A DNA stretch of 64,000 nucleotides from contig JAADJZ010000005.1 in NCBI GenBank assembly GCA_011032825.1, positions 749,001-813,000 on the forward strand, in the 5' to 3' direction. Both the position numbers and the translations under genes were made by a program. Each line of letters starts with the position of its first letter. Position 1 is the first letter of the stretch. The DNA is from Massariosphaeria phaeospora (lineage: Eukaryota > Ascomycota > Dothideomycetes > Pleosporales). The notes under the pieces are model-generated. The model did not search any database and was not told the DNA's origin. It was given only the letters and a program-made list of their open reading frames with translations. Of this stretch, positions 21,498 through 35,462 are shown in pieces.

Positions 21498-22131
21498 GTT
21501 AGATGGTCGAAGAGGATTGATAAGAGGCATCGCATTACTCTTTGGTTGTGGAAGGATCTGCAGCTGATTGAGCACTTGGACGACTAGAAAGCAGGAGGTT
21601 GAAGATGAAGAGGAGAAGATGCGGCTTCGGAACGCGATTTGCGCTAGCGTGGACTCAGCTTAGCGTTAACCGGAGTCGATCTCCCCATCGCACGTCTCCT
21701 GAGTCTTGCATGTTCAGCAGTTTATCAAGCATTATGTATCCATATCCTTTCTCAAAGATTTGTGCCCCCCCCCCCTATATGCGGCACGTACCCTTGTAAC
21801 GCCTTCCGAAAGCCTCTCGACATCTCCGTGTCACCCCGCCTAAGCCTAGGGGCAGTCAGCGGGCCCGTACCACATGTATAATACTGTGTTACAACTGGCC
21901 GCTCCTCGACTAGTTTTCAACAAAGCAATCGGATAAATGTGCCATCTAGATGCATTTTGCCAAAACACCAATCAGGCTGAGACTACTCGCTATTGATTAG
22001 TCGAATCTCCTCATGACGCCTTTGCTGTACAAGGTAAAGAAAGATCTATACTTTCGAACCGACTCTCAAAAACCTGTATACAATACACTCTCATTACTCC
22101 GCTACCCACTCTAACCCAGTAATAGTATCTC
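21498..22131. other. Intergenic region between convergent genes
   Basis: About 630 bases between two convergent genes, so it holds both 3' ends. It includes an 11-base C-run at 21765-21775 that reads as a sequencing-sensitive homopolymer. Nothing else seen. Confidence 0.55.
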
Positions 22132-22797
22132 CTACAAAGCGAACAAAGCAACTGCTCCAACCAGCACACTAAGCCCAGCACTCATACCCAGCCTCATCGC
22201 CGCATTACCAGTCCCCGGCGCACCAGTAGCTCCCGGGCTCCCAGGTACAACTCCCGGGTTCCCAGGTACACCCGGGCCCGTCGAGTTACCACCCGTCGGC
22301 GCCGGCGTCGGCGCCGCAGTGCCATTCGCCACCGCCCCAGTGCCAGCAGGCGATGCGACACCCGTCGAGGTAACTGGTGGTAGTCGCGGATCGCCAGCCA
22401 CGCATCTTACGGCATTGATCTGGACCGGGGTGGTAGAAATCAAAGCCGGGTTCTTGGCTCCGAAGCTAGCGGAACCCTTCTCTTTCCCTTCCTTGTCGCG
22501 GTAGGCCTGGCAGGAAACAAGGTTGATGTCCAAGGTCGTACCCATGGAACTGTAGTCGGTGAGCTCCAGACCGCAGATGGATTGGGCGTCTAGCTGGACG
22601 TTAGTATATAGATCGTGGTAGGGGAGAAGGGCATTGTGGTTACCGATCACAGTAAGGTTGTTGATTGCAACATTATATTCTGTATCAGACGAGCCTCCGG
22701 GACACTCTGTTGATCGGAGGGTTGCCATTGGCGGGGTGCCAATCGCGGAGGCCGCAGGAAGAATGACGGCGAGCGAGGCGATGATGGCAGTCTTCAT
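22132..22797 (-). CDS. Secreted, probably GPI-anchored surface protein, 221 aa
   Basis: The open frame extends further upstream, but the ATG at 22797 is chosen because it begins a clean signal peptide (MKTAIIASLAVILPAASA) with a cleavage site near residues 18-20. The mature part has four Cys (CPGG, ICGLEL, SCQAY, RCVAG) that could form two disulfides, and potential N-glycosylation sites. A Gly/Pro/Thr-rich linker with collagen-like GxP triplets (GVPGNPG, GSPGATGAPG) follows. The protein ends in a small-residue site (GTGNAA) and a hydrophobic tail (LSVLVGAVALFAL), the classic GPI attachment signal. I infer attachment to the plasma membrane or cell wall. No enzymatic domain is recognisable; it resembles the small Cys-containing cell-surface proteins found in many plant-associated and saprobic ascomycetes. 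No intron required. Confidence 0.8.
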   Translation of the reverse strand: MKTAIIASLAVILPAASAIGTPPMATLRSTECPGGSSDTEYNVAINNLTVIGNHNALLPYHDLYTNVQLDAQSICGLELTDYSSMGTTLDINLVSCQAYRDKEGKEKGSASFGAKNPALISTTPVQINAVRCVAGDPRLPPVTSTGVASPAGTGAVANGTAAPTPAPTGGNSTGPGVPGNPGVVPGSPGATGAPGTGNAAMRLGMSAGLSVLVGAVALFAL

Positions 22798-23459
22798 GAT
22801 TGCTTTGACGCCGATGGATGAACTCGACGAATTAATTGAAGGGTGCTGAAAGAAAAAGCTGACTATGACTGTATAGTAAGGAACTGAGTCTGTCTGGTTG
22901 CTAGATGATGTGCTTGAGAAAAGATAGCCCTCATTATTGACGTCAAACCCCCCAAACCTTATAACCACCATCAGGCTCCCTACATCCAGCCCTCAGTCCA
23001 GGAATAGAACCACCATGAGCTTAACCCCGGAGACAACCAGTTCAGGGTACAAAACGAAGGCGCAATGGAGGCCGCAGATGCGAAAGAGGCCGCCCCTTGG
23101 AGAAGTCAGCAATCGCCTGGCCCCCTTACTAGGCCACGGTGAGGACTCAGGACACCTAAAGGGGATGAAAGCGCACGAGCCATACCAACTAGGCCGTATA
23201 TCGCACTTAATTGTTGCTGTGCACGGTCAGTGCTGCGGCACTCCGTACTCAGCCTTGTTTCGTGCGAGAGATGGCTCGCCTTAAAGTGCTACTCAACCAA
23301 GCAACGGGAGGCGCAGCAGCGAAAAAGCTTATGGTCTGACATTCCTGGCCGAAAGACGCGCCAATGCATGCGAACAATTGATTCCATGCATATGTGACAT
23401 GGCCGAGATCCGGAGTACAATTACAAGTCTACAGCTACACCGTACTGGCGGCATACGAC
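22798..23459. other. Intergenic region
   Basis: About 660 bases between two minus-strand genes: promoter of the GPI-anchored protein gene and 3' end of PEX6. A 115-codon plus-strand frame (22937-23284) has no domain-like features and is not called. Confidence 0.5.
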
Positions 23460-26400
23460 TCAGGAATACAAGTCTTCATCTTGCGCCGCATCCCCAAAGC
23501 CGCCTTCCGCTATGTCTAGACTGCTGCTCTTGCCATGATTGATCGTGGCTTTGCCTTTTCCTTTGGCGTTATTGTTTCCACCGTTGCCTGAGCCGTTGAT
23601 ATTTAGGCGCTCCGTATGATCCGCAAGGCTTCCGTCATCCGGGGCGACTTTGGCTTTCCCCTTGCCCTTCCATGCCGAACTGGGTAGCCGGGGCCCTGAT
23701 CCATTTTGGGCGTTTGTCGGTAGAAGAGCCGAAGTTTGCTTTGGCTCTTCTTTTTGACCCGTGCCCTCGAATGTTTGCCTTACTCCTTCGTAGTGCTTGA
23801 TTTCATCAGCACTTACACTGGGAACGAGCTCCCTGTTGGCCTTGGCGAAGTCTTCTTCTGTAACCATAACGGCTGTGTCTTCTTCACTTGCCAAATGGTC
23901 GAAGAAATGTGCAATGGTGATTGGCGCATGCATGTTGTTGTACACTTTGACCTTCTCATCAACTGCGCGGGTCTGCCGCGTGATAGCTTTGAGCATTGCA
24001 TCAGAACACAGCGCGTACATGTCGGCACCGGTGTAGGTAAACGGGAGTCCGGAAGTCACTCGCTGGAGCGAAAGTTGTGGATGCAAGGTAAATCTGGAAT
24101 AATCGTTAGACATAGCGAAATGACCAATCGAGGACATTGGACATACTTCCTGGTTAAGGCCTCGAGGATGGTCTGCTGTTTTTCGTGTGTATCCGAAACA
24201 CCCAAGTAGAGCATCTTATCAAAGCGCCCGGGCCGCAGCAGAGCTTGATCAAGCAGATCCGGCCGGTTGGTGGCACCGATAACAAAAACCCCTTCTCCAC
24301 CATCGCTCATACCATCGAGTTCGGCAAGTAGCTGACTGACAATGCGATCCATCACACCGCCGCTATCACCCTGATTTCCACGCTTGGGTGCAACCGAATC
24401 CAATTCGTCGAAGAAAACCACGCAAGGTCGAGCATCACGAGCGCGCTGGAACACACGGCGCACATTGGCTTCCGACTCACCAATGTACATGTTGAGCAGT
24501 TCAGGACCTTTGACACTGAAGAAGTTGAGAGAGAACTCCGTTGCGATTGCCTTTGCAAGCAAGGTTTTCCCCGTTCCTGGAGGACCGTAGAAAAGAATAC
24601 CACTGCGCTTCTTCATACCTTTGGCAAAGAGCTCAGGGCGGGCCAAAGGAAGCTGAATGGTTTCCATAACGGCATCCTTGACATGGGAGAGACCGCCAAC
24701 ATCAGACCAACTAACGTTGGGAATCTTCGGGGCCCCAATTGCGTCTGCGAAATTTTTACGTGCGGCGTCGACTGCGCTGTCAAAATCAGCTTTCGTCAGG
24801 CTATTGCTGTAGTGACCTCCGGCAAGCTCAATGTCTCTTGTTGTGACAGCATCTAGAGACGCCGACGTCTTTGATGCAAATAGTGCGAGGTCTTCGAGAC
24901 GATTTCGCTTTGCTACAATGGCACGGTCGACAACGTCCACCAAGTCACCTGCGACCAAAGCTGCAGTCTTGACTGCGACGTTCGCAAGGTCGACCTCAGG
25001 AGAGAGGCGGATGCCTGCATCATCAATGAAGCTACGTAGAATGCCCTCTCTCTCATCTTCATCGGGTGCAGACATCTCTATTTCGTGGCTAAACAGTCCT
25101 CGCATGCCCTCTGATATTTTGTCAATATCGGTAGTCGTGGCGATGAGGACGCGAGAGTCGGCCAGAATTTCTTTTAACGCTGTGTTCATTCGGTCAGCGT
25201 TTAGAACGTCAACATGCTTGACCAACAACGCCGTGAACTCAGCTCCGCACGTTAGTGCGCGGTCTGCTCTGGCTTTCAAAAACCCTTCTGTCTTGACATC
25301 GCCTCCGCCAGCGCCCCCTTCGGTCACTATGTCGAAAGCATCAATGACAAATGTATGCAACCCTAGATCTTCACAGGCTTTTGCTGCTACCGTAGACTTT
25401 CCAATGCCGCGTTGGGTTGACGTGATCAAGACGGCGACGGGTGGAAGGCCCAAATGAATGGCCCTCGGACTCGTTGCAGCTGATATTAACTCTCGTAGAC
25501 GTCTCCGAAGCGTAGATACGTAAGGCTTTGACACCTCATCAAAGGTTGTTATCCTCTGCGATACGGCGATAGGGGCTCGCTTTGCACCAAGATAATACTG
25601 CCATGCGCTGCTGATAGACGCAGGCGTCTTGCCTTGCACACTTCCGTTCATCTCCATTTTGGTGCTAGTAGCATCAACGGAAACAACGCCGCCCCAAATG
25701 TCAGGTTCTTCGCCTTCATGAGTGTCTGTCGATGACGACATAATAATGCCAATTTGGAACCAGGCTACGACTTTCGATTTGCGAATGTCAGTGCTGAGAT
25801 CCTTTTCACCAAGAGCTGTTCCAGACAACAACTCGTCGCTACTCATGTCATCGTCTGCGGTGGATACCTGAAAAATTACCCGACCAAGCGATTCATCGAT
25901 AGTGACTCCAATGAGATCACCAGACTTCACGATTCGACGCTTCTGTCCAAAGTGCTTTTTGAGAGAAGCAAACAGACTGGGCTGAAGGAAACGGTCAGAG
26001 GTAAGCGGGGTGGATAGCTTCAGTAAGGTGACTTCTTTGGCAGTTGGGGGCAATGAGGAACTGGTCACTTTAGGCTTCTGGGAAGCAGTTCTTGGCAATT
26101 GTGAAGATTGGTGAGGAGAAAGTGTCGTGATGCGAAGGTGTGACGGCCCTCCCAGGTTTGCCAGAAGGATGGGGGAAAGGTATGCCTGCAATGAGGTGTT
26201 GGCCTGTTGAAATCCAGAAAAGCTCGACTTGCGATCAGAGCTGTCCACTTTGTTGGCTGGATATCGGGCGTGCTTTTTAGACATGCTCTCCGGCAGTCCA
26301 TAGACTCTTACTGGTCGCCACTCCGCACCATCTTCGTTGACACTTCCAAAAGCGCCCAGACTCCATAAAGGATGTTGTGAAGGTTCTGGTGCTGATTCGA

Positions 26401-27826
26401 TTCTGACCCAATCTCCAGAGAAACATCCGATCTTGACTAAAGTATTCGTATCTACAAATACTCGACATTCTTCATCATCCTCAACTCCGGGTTTAGGGTG
26501 GACTAGTTCATCAGCAATGGTCTCTAGCAAGCCAAGTGCCTTGAACACTTTGCTTTTCGACGAAGGGCCACGCGCAGTAGTGGCAGTAAAATTTGAGAAT
26601 ACCGACCCTGGTGTAGCAATGCCAGTCGTCTGAAAGTTCCCAGGCCGTGGTGTTGCCGATGAGAAGGCCGAAAGGACGCCAGAGGATTGCGGAGGTAGCA
26701 GAGGGGCACTTAGTGATATGATATCTTCTGGATCGTCGGACAAGTCCCCGCCATCTGTGCCCGAGAGCTCCGAATCTAGGATGTCCAGGGATTCCTCACC
26801 GGGTGGAGTGTTGTTCTGGGATGGTCCCCGGTCTTCAGCGGCAGAGTAGAATTGCTCGTTTGACGTATCGTCTCCATCGTCAGCAAATGACTCGGGTAAC
26901 GACGTGAGTTTCACGGGATGAAGAACATGTGCTCCTTTGGCGCTGCGGTGCGACTGGAGAAGCACAATTCTTGTGCTGGGCAATAGCAGTCCCTGCGAGA
27001 CTGGCTCGCAAGTGGTGATCTTGGCGGGCGGAGGCGGTACATGTGTGATTGGATGGGCGGGAAGCGGGAGTGGTAGTAGGTCTCCAGTGTGCAGAATTGT
27101 TGGCGATTGGAGAGCCTCGCGCACGGCATTCTTCCAGGCTTGCTCTTGAGCCGCATGATCTACTGCACTCGCGGATCTTCCAGATGTCCCATTAGCCTTC
27201 AGGTGCCTGTCTCGGGGTCCCTTGGGGCCCCCGTTGGACCGGGCAGCGCCGAACCCGCCTCCAAATTTCGCGTGTACATTGTCCAGCTTCTGCAGGGCCT
27301 CCGTGTCTAGATTGACATAGACGGTATCCAAGCCAATCGGCACTACGTCGAATATGCGGATCTCGATCGGCGTGTCCCTCCTCTGCGTCTTGTTCGGCGC
27401 AAGCGAGTGAAGGGTGTGCGAAAACGATTGCAGGGCGAGGGACGCGGCGGGGATCTGGAGGGAGGAATGCGGTCGCGTGGGAATGGTATCGGTCTTGGCG
27501 GGGCGACGAACAGGCAGGATGGTCCATGGGCAATTGCGCGATGCGACGATGGAGCTCGGAAGCCAGGGGGTGATGGCAACATAGTGCACCCGGGCGGCGG
27601 CTGCGGTATCTGGATGCGCATTAGTCACGCAAGGCAAAGTCATCGGGGCGCGTCTACCTGTCTGCTGGGCGCTGCTGCTGAATAGATCGGCGAAGAGGTC
27701 CTCGGAGAGCACGCCCGCTTCACCCTCGATGCGGTCGTCGAGCAACAGGCGGGCCGAAATGGCAGGCCGGTCCAGCCGCCGCCGCCGTCTCTTGCGCGGC
27801 GGGAAGGTGCCATTCGGCACATGCAT
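23460..27826 (-). CDS. PEX6: Peroxisomal AAA+ ATPase peroxin-6
   Basis: Exons on the minus strand: 27826-27658, 27609-24147 and 24093-23460; 1421 residues, normal for fungal Pex6. Intron 1 is 48 nt, in frame and stop-free (GTAGAC, branch GACTAAT). Intron 2 is 53 nt (GTATGT, branch TCTAAC) and rebuilds TRKFTLHPQLSL. With Pex1, Pex6 extracts ubiquitinated Pex5 from the peroxisomal membrane for recycling. The N-terminus has the family PPRKRRRRR and SEDLFADLF strings. The first ATPase domain is degenerate (GIGKST near 787, no DE Walker B). The second is canonical: GPPGTGKT (about 1062), VVFFDELDSVAPKRG (about 1119) and GATNRPDLLDQALLRPGRFD. LVPSVSADEIKHYE then matches the Pex6 C-terminal region. 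The extreme C-terminus is a low-complexity tail with GKGKGKAKV and AKGKGKAT. PEX1, NVL and CDC48 were considered; the degenerate first ATPase and the MYIGESEANVRRVF core fit PEX6. Confidence 0.96.
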
Positions 27827-28612
27827 GGCAGGAAAAGCGAAGAGGCGCCCGATAAGTCGCGGCGTGGTGGTGGGAGTCTCTCACTTTTCACTACCAGGGT
27901 AGAGGCAGTCGGGTCGAGTCGAGGTCGGGGATGCCAAGCCCCATAGACCTCGGCCACTCCCACGGTCCACATGCGTTCGAGTCGGACAGTGCTGTACACT
28001 GCAGACACACCTCCAGACTCTGCCGTTCCGGACGGAACATCGCTTGGAGCCTGCACTCGAAGCCATGCCAGACGATGGAACTCTCGCCTGTGAGTGCGGA
28101 TGAGCTCACAGCGCGTGTCCGGATTTCACATGCGAGCTATTTTAGGGCCCAACCGTGGAGTAGACGTCTCGACCTCCACATCAAACCCCAGATCCGCTCC
28201 CAACTGACGGCAACACCAGGCCCCATCTAGCAGCTGGTGAACCATTGGCCAGGAGTGCGAACGTGGGCTCTCGCGAATCGATAGGACCCTCGCCCCGCGG
28301 CCCCTTGGCCCTGTTTGACAGCTCGCCTGCAGCCTGTGTTATCGCTGACATCATTCTCAAGCCCGCTGCATGCCACACACCCAGGGCTGGTGCCGTATCT
28401 CACCAACACTGATACGCTGATCTCTCAGCCACGCATCTCTCCTCCTTCATTCCTTCCCCTCCCACGGTTCCCTGTCACTCTCTTGTTTCTTCACGTCCTT
28501 CGCTGCTGCGCTGCATGTTTTCACACATGTCCACTCGTTATCCATAGCCGCTCAACTTAGGCTACCTCGAACGTCAATCACAGGATTAGCGAACCCCCAT
28601 TGCAACAACACC
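27827..28612. other. Divergent promoter between PEX6 and the lipase gene
   Basis: About 790 bases between two genes transcribed away from each other. The stretch 28390-28510 next to the lipase gene is CT-rich, typical of a fungal transcription start region. No TATA box or repeat recognised. Confidence 0.6.
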
Positions 28613-30961
28613 ATGGCTAGTGTAACCACTGTCCGGCAACGCATCACCAATTTGGGGGAGAAATCCAAGTCGAAACCAGCGGCAACGATTGAATTCGCCC
28701 ACCAGGCCGAGCGGCTTGCACAGTATGCTCCCGATCAGGAAACAGACGCAACCGGTTCTACTCAAGCTGTCGAGGCTAGGTTTGTTACCGCCCAGGACCC
28801 TGTGATTCACACAGCCAATGGAGGCCGTCTACCATCGGTGCCTATAGACGAGGCTACAAGGCTCAACGAACTGAGGGACATTGTAAATGGCCGTGATCCA
28901 ACCAAGAATAACCCGGTGAAGGCGACTACACGCGAAGCCAAGGACGGAACTATACATGGTGTTCGACCGGAGACAGATATCTCTCATGACGACTCGGATG
29001 AGGGTGCGCCGTTACGCAGCGCGCATCCACCGTCGAGAACCAATCCTCTATTTCCTCCTGTGCCTCTCTACGGACCACCCACTCCCATGAGAAGGCTTCA
29101 ATGCTGGATGTTCAGATTCTCTTCGGCAATACTGTCCTTCTGCTTTCTACTAGTACTTATCCTTGGATCCGCATTTACCAGCATTCCGCTTGCAGCTCAG
29201 CATATCTGGTTACGACTTACTTTCCGAGATCCTGACGCAAGGCGGCCCTTCTATCGAGAAGAAGACCGCCGCCGAAAAGCTAGAAAAGTGGCAGAAAGGG
29301 CTTGGGAGAGGAAACAACAAGATAAGCCAGATCAGAAAATCAAGGTCAGCCAGCTTAACGAGAAAGTGGACGACTTTACACCCTTGGAAGGGGGGCCTGA
29401 TCGAATACCATGCGATGTGCGGCATTATGCTCGTCGTGTAGGACTTGATTGTGAGATTTTCCAAGTTCAGACAGAAGACGGGTTCATTATCGAACTCTGG
29501 CATCTTTACAATCCCCGAGACTACCGGCGTACGTCATCTTCCCACCGCTCTCCTCGCTCTCCAGACGTGTTCGCCGTAGATGCTACTCCCAGCAGCTCTG
29601 AAAACGGCTCACCAGCCTCTCAGTACCCAGATGGTGAGAAGAAGTATCCTGTCCTCATGATCCACGGCCTTCTTCAGTCATGTGGTGCTTATATCACGAA
29701 TGACGACGACAGTCTTGCCTTTTTCCTCGCCAAATCTGGATATGATGTTTGGCTTGGGAACAATCGTTGCGGGTTCACTCCCCGTCACACCATGCTTGAT
29801 TACTCCGATCCTCGCATGTGGTCTTGGAACATCCGTCAGATGGGTGTAATGGACCTTCCGGCCCTTGTCTCCCGTGTACTCTCCGAGACCGGGTTTGAAA
29901 AGCTTGGTCTTATCGCCCATAGCCAAGGCACGACACAGACTTTCGTCGCCCTTGCGAAGGAACAGCGCCCCGAGCTCGGAGAGAAGCTTAGTGTCTTCTG
30001 TGGTCTCGCACCGGCTGCGTACGCAGGACCGTTGATCGGCAAAATGTATTTGAAGTTCATGCGAGTCATTGGACCAGGCATGTTCAAGGCGATTTTCGGT
30101 ATCCATGCCTTCATTCCGTTCATGATGACTATGCACTCCATCCTGCCGCCGCGATTCTATGGAGCAATGGGCTACCGAATTTTCTCTTTCCTTTTCAATT
30201 GGACCGACGACCGCTGGGAGAGAGATCTACGAGACCGCATGTTCCAATTTGCGCCTGTGTATGTTAGCGCCGAGAGCATGCGTTGGTGGCTTGGAAGGGA
30301 ATGCTTCGCAAAGCAAAAGTGCATTCTGGCGACCCGCGAAGAAAAGAACATCGAGGACAAAGAAGATGAGCAGGAGGATGACGAACTAGGGCACTGCAAT
30401 GAGGAGTCGTCTGACAGTGAAGATGATTGTCCAGGTGCTGAGACAGGTACTGCGCTATCAAACAAACAAAAAGATGGCTTGAATAGACGAGATAGCAGTA
30501 GAGCCAAGTTTGCATGGTACGGGCCTCGAACGCCACCATTCGCTATGTGGGTCTGCGGAGCGGACGATCTTGTCGATGGTCGTCGTCTTCTTCGCCGCTT
30601 CGAACGAGGCCGGGAACCGAACGTCGACGTCGTTCACTCCAAGATCATAGAAGGCTACGAGCATCTGGATGTCATCTGGGCCATGGACGCTATCGAGAAG
30701 GTTGGGAAAGAAGTCAGAGAGGTGATCTGGAAGACTGCCCCTGAAGAAGCACGACGAATTTGCAGGACACCGAAGGGTTGCGAGGACGTAAGCGATTTCT
30801 ACGTTCGAAGAGGAGAAGAGAGGGCGACTGCGACTAGGGAGGTTGACGTGACAGCTGGGGAGTGGAGTCGAAAGGGGGCTGCGCAAGTTGCGGGAGGCGG
30901 CGGGGAAGGGGACAGAGACCTGGAAGGAGAGATCAGGGATGCGGAGAGAAAAGGCGTGTGA
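28613..30961 (+). CDS. Membrane-anchored alpha/beta-hydrolase lipase (steryl ester hydrolase-like)
   Basis: A single exon of 782 residues, ATG in an ACCATGG context. A disordered, charged N-terminus of about 160 residues is followed by one strong hydrophobic segment (about 164-193, SAILSFCFLLVLILG), so the protein is likely anchored in the ER or lipid-droplet membrane. The catalytic region starts with the lipase-associated DCEIFQVQTEDGFIIELWHL motif. It has the oxyanion HG in MIHGLLQSCGAY (about 350), nucleophile Ser437 in AHSQG, Asp651/652 in CGADDLVDG and His684 in GYEHLDVIWAMDA, a complete triad. An acidic insert (about 585-610, EDKEDEQEDDE) separates the cap from the Asp. Architecture matches the TGL1/YEH1/YEH2 acid-lipase family, which hydrolyses sterol esters in yeast; triacylglycerol or other esters remain possible. 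It is divergent from PEX6; a lipid-metabolism link between the two is only suggestive. Confidence 0.9.
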   Translation: MASVTTVRQRITNLGEKSKSKPAATIEFAHQAERLAQYAPDQETDATGSTQAVEARFVTAQDPVIHTANGGRLPSVPIDEATRLNELRDIVNGRDPTKNNPVKATTREAKDGTIHGVRPETDISHDDSDEGAPLRSAHPPSRTNPLFPPVPLYGPPTPMRRLQCWMFRFSSAILSFCFLLVLILGSAFTSIPLAAQHIWLRLTFRDPDARRPFYREEDRRRKARKVAERAWERKQQDKPDQKIKVSQLNEKVDDFTPLEGGPDRIPCDVRHYARRVGLDCEIFQVQTEDGFIIELWHLYNPRDYRRTSSSHRSPRSPDVFAVDATPSSSENGSPASQYPDGEKKYPVLMIHGLLQSCGAYITNDDDSLAFFLAKSGYDVWLGNNRCGFTPRHTMLDYSDPRMWSWNIRQMGVMDLPALVSRVLSETGFEKLGLIAHSQGTTQTFVALAKEQRPELGEKLSVFCGLAPAAYAGPLIGKMYLKFMRVIGPGMFKAIFGIHAFIPFMMTMHSILPPRFYGAMGYRIFSFLFNWTDDRWERDLRDRMFQFAPVYVSAESMRWWLGRECFAKQKCILATREEKNIEDKEDEQEDDELGHCNEESSDSEDDCPGAETGTALSNKQKDGLNRRDSSRAKFAWYGPRTPPFAMWVCGADDLVDGRRLLRRFERGREPNVDVVHSKIIEGYEHLDVIWAMDAIEKVGKEVREVIWKTAPEEARRICRTPKGCEDVSDFYVRRGEERATATREVDVTAGEWSRKGAAQVAGGGGEGDRDLEGEIRDAERKGV

Positions 30962-33232
<2,271 letters not shown>

Positions 33233-33548
33233 GTGACGGATAAAAGTAACGAGGGGGTCAAGCACTTGATCAAAATTTGGCGTGGGCGGCATCAAGCATT
33301 TACAGGCGCATGGATATACCGCACTCTCAATGGCAGTCTGGATCTAGGTATGTGGATATACCAGGTTCGCTAGATAGTCATCACTTCTGCACATACTATA
33401 CACCACTAAATACTGTCTCCTTGTCTATCTCCGCGTACCCGTATCGTGAACACGGGGACTTATTCATAGGATTGGTCAGGCAAAGATGTAGGGATAAACC
33501 CTGTACTTTTGGTCCTATGCTGACTATCGAATACACTTGAGTGATACT
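33233..33548. other. Intergenic region
   Basis: About 315 bases between the DUS2 stop and the decayed minus-strand locus. Nothing recognisable. Confidence 0.5.
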
Positions 33549-34560
33549 CTATAAACTTGCACTATTTGCCCACCGCTGGCAGAGGAAAACAGTTAGATCA
33601 TTGGCAGGATAGACGAAAGTAGGCTGAAAGCCGGACCTTGGGTAACTCATCCTGCTTGCGTTTGGCAAACATTGCAAATATTCTACGGTAGCAGTGCTCT
33701 GGCCAGACCACCTCTGGCATTGTGTATGTGCTGTCGGCTCAGTGACAGCCTCCAATCTGTCCAGATGAGGGAAGCTGCCAAGAGCGCGGATGGTTTGGTC
33801 CCAAAGAACATCGAAGGCGTTAATTACAGTGAACTTGCGCAGATGTGGTCCGAAGTGGTCATACACACATGGCTCCGCCATCCATCTCCACCTTTGCCGT
33901 CCACAGAACTTAATAATCAGACGTTCAAGGTGTACAGCTCTCTGACCAGGCCGGATTCGAGTGGTACGTGCGTCAAATGTCCTGTTGACGTCCAATTGTA
34001 GATGCCGCAAACTGGGAACTGTCGCCGCGTTAAAGAACTGCAGGACAACAGGACCAGGACCCTCCCCTGATCGAAAGTCGTAGAAGATGTTCGTCAACTA
34101 GAGAAGTGAATACTCGGTCTTTCGCGTCACCTGCTGCATGATCATTTGTGCAACGAAGGTACAGAACCCATGGAATGACAGTGTCAGCACAGGGAGTACC
34201 AACTCTTTCGGCGAGATGTCAGCCATTGACATGGCCCGAAGCAATGCACAACAAGTCCTGTCTTTTTGGTTTTTTCCTCGTCGAGGTCCCTATGAATCGA
34301 GCCTCAACGGCATTTGCACTCTGCCTCATCATCCGGTATACCCGCTAGACTTGTTTCTCGCTCTTATTGTAAAGATTCTCTAGGTTGTCAGTGGGAACTT
34401 CGTTCCAGGTATAGTGAATGCCATCGAGCTTCTTGAACACCTCGAGGCAATTTGCAAGTAACTTCGCTAGGTCGCTAACTTCGCCTAGGTCTCTAGAGGG
34501 TTCTCCAGCTTATACAACAACCGACCGTACTCGAGTCCCATCACAGCGGAGAAGGTTTAA
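33549..34560 (-). pseudogene. Decayed LRR/F-box-like gene
   Basis: The downstream part (34097 to 33549) is open for about 180 codons and reads like leucine-rich-repeat sequence of fungal F-box proteins: VPSLRHLQLDV, LERLIIKFCG, HLRKFTVINAFDVLW and FPHLDRLEAV. It has no ATG start. Further upstream on the same strand, around 34360-34510, another open piece reads LAKLLANCLEVFKKLDGIHY and NEVPTDNLENLYN, again LRR-like. The two are separated by in-frame stops (one TAG directly before 34097) that no normal-size intron removes. A third weaker piece lies near 34530-34560. I read this as a gene broken by several stops and frame changes. An unusual multi-exon gene is the alternative. Family assignment is by pattern only. 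Confidence 0.45.
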
Positions 34561-35462
34561 TATAGATTGAGTTTAGTATACCTGAGAGATAAGTATAAGG
34601 CTCTGCTGCTAGAACTACTGTTGTTCGAGAGACACGAGTGGCCGCTGCATGAGACTTCAAGTTGATTCTAGCTACTCTCTCTTTAGCATTGGGTTGGCCT
34701 CGTTGTTTCAAAACCAAGATGGTATTTTTTAAGGAAAAGATTATTGCATATTCTCTAGTCTATATAGGTCAACCAAGGCGACGTTGAGGCAAAGGTGACA
34801 TGAACGGTATATGGACACTACACTACAAGACTATCGACAGTGTGCATGTAGCTTCCTAACTAGGCAAGTTGGGCGGTTTGTTGCAAGATGTACAGCGTTG
34901 TTGCTGGACTGAACCCAACTGTATCCGCTACCTTGGCGTGTATCTGACTAAATTGAAGGCACACCGAGGTTCGACCTTTGGATCAAAATTCGGCGCGTTT
35001 ACCCAGAATGGATAAGCTCAACAAGTCTCAAGTATCTACTATTGACTCTCTAGAAATCTTCCAACGCGTGTCGTTGATATTAACTCGGGGTCCCGGCCTT
35101 GGTTGCATATGGCTGTATCATGTGCGTTGTTGATCCGATCGACGCAAGGAGAGTGCGATTGCATGGTGCATATTGCAAATGCATGTTGCAGTGGCCACGA
35201 GATGCAAAGACAAGGACACGCTGTGGAACCTGGGTACCGCTTTTCTGAAGAACCAAGATGACGTGGGGCTGGTGACGAATACGGTATATTTGCCGAGCAA
35301 GATTGAATTGCGCAGAATGCGAAGGGGCGCATCAAGACACGCCCCCGGTGGTGAGTCAAGATGCCGAGATAACGCCGTCTAATGCATCCGTCATAAATCT
35401 GGTCAACCAGGCTGTGGGTGGTATTCTAGTAACGGTTGCGGGAAAAGATCAGCTGAAGGGCC
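34561..35462. other. Intergenic region
   Basis: About 900 bases, relatively AT-rich at the left. Only short unsupported frames. The left end may contain more of the decayed minus-strand locus. No tRNA or repeat recognised. Confidence 0.45.

Noticed and set aside
20400..22797. A possible secondary-metabolite or detoxification cluster around the dehydrogenase
   Set aside because: Only one oxidoreductase, no synthase, cytochrome P450 or dedicated regulator alongside.
22937..23284. A 115-codon plus-strand frame between the GPI protein gene and PEX6
   Set aside because: Low-complexity, no start context or domain; lies in a promoter region.
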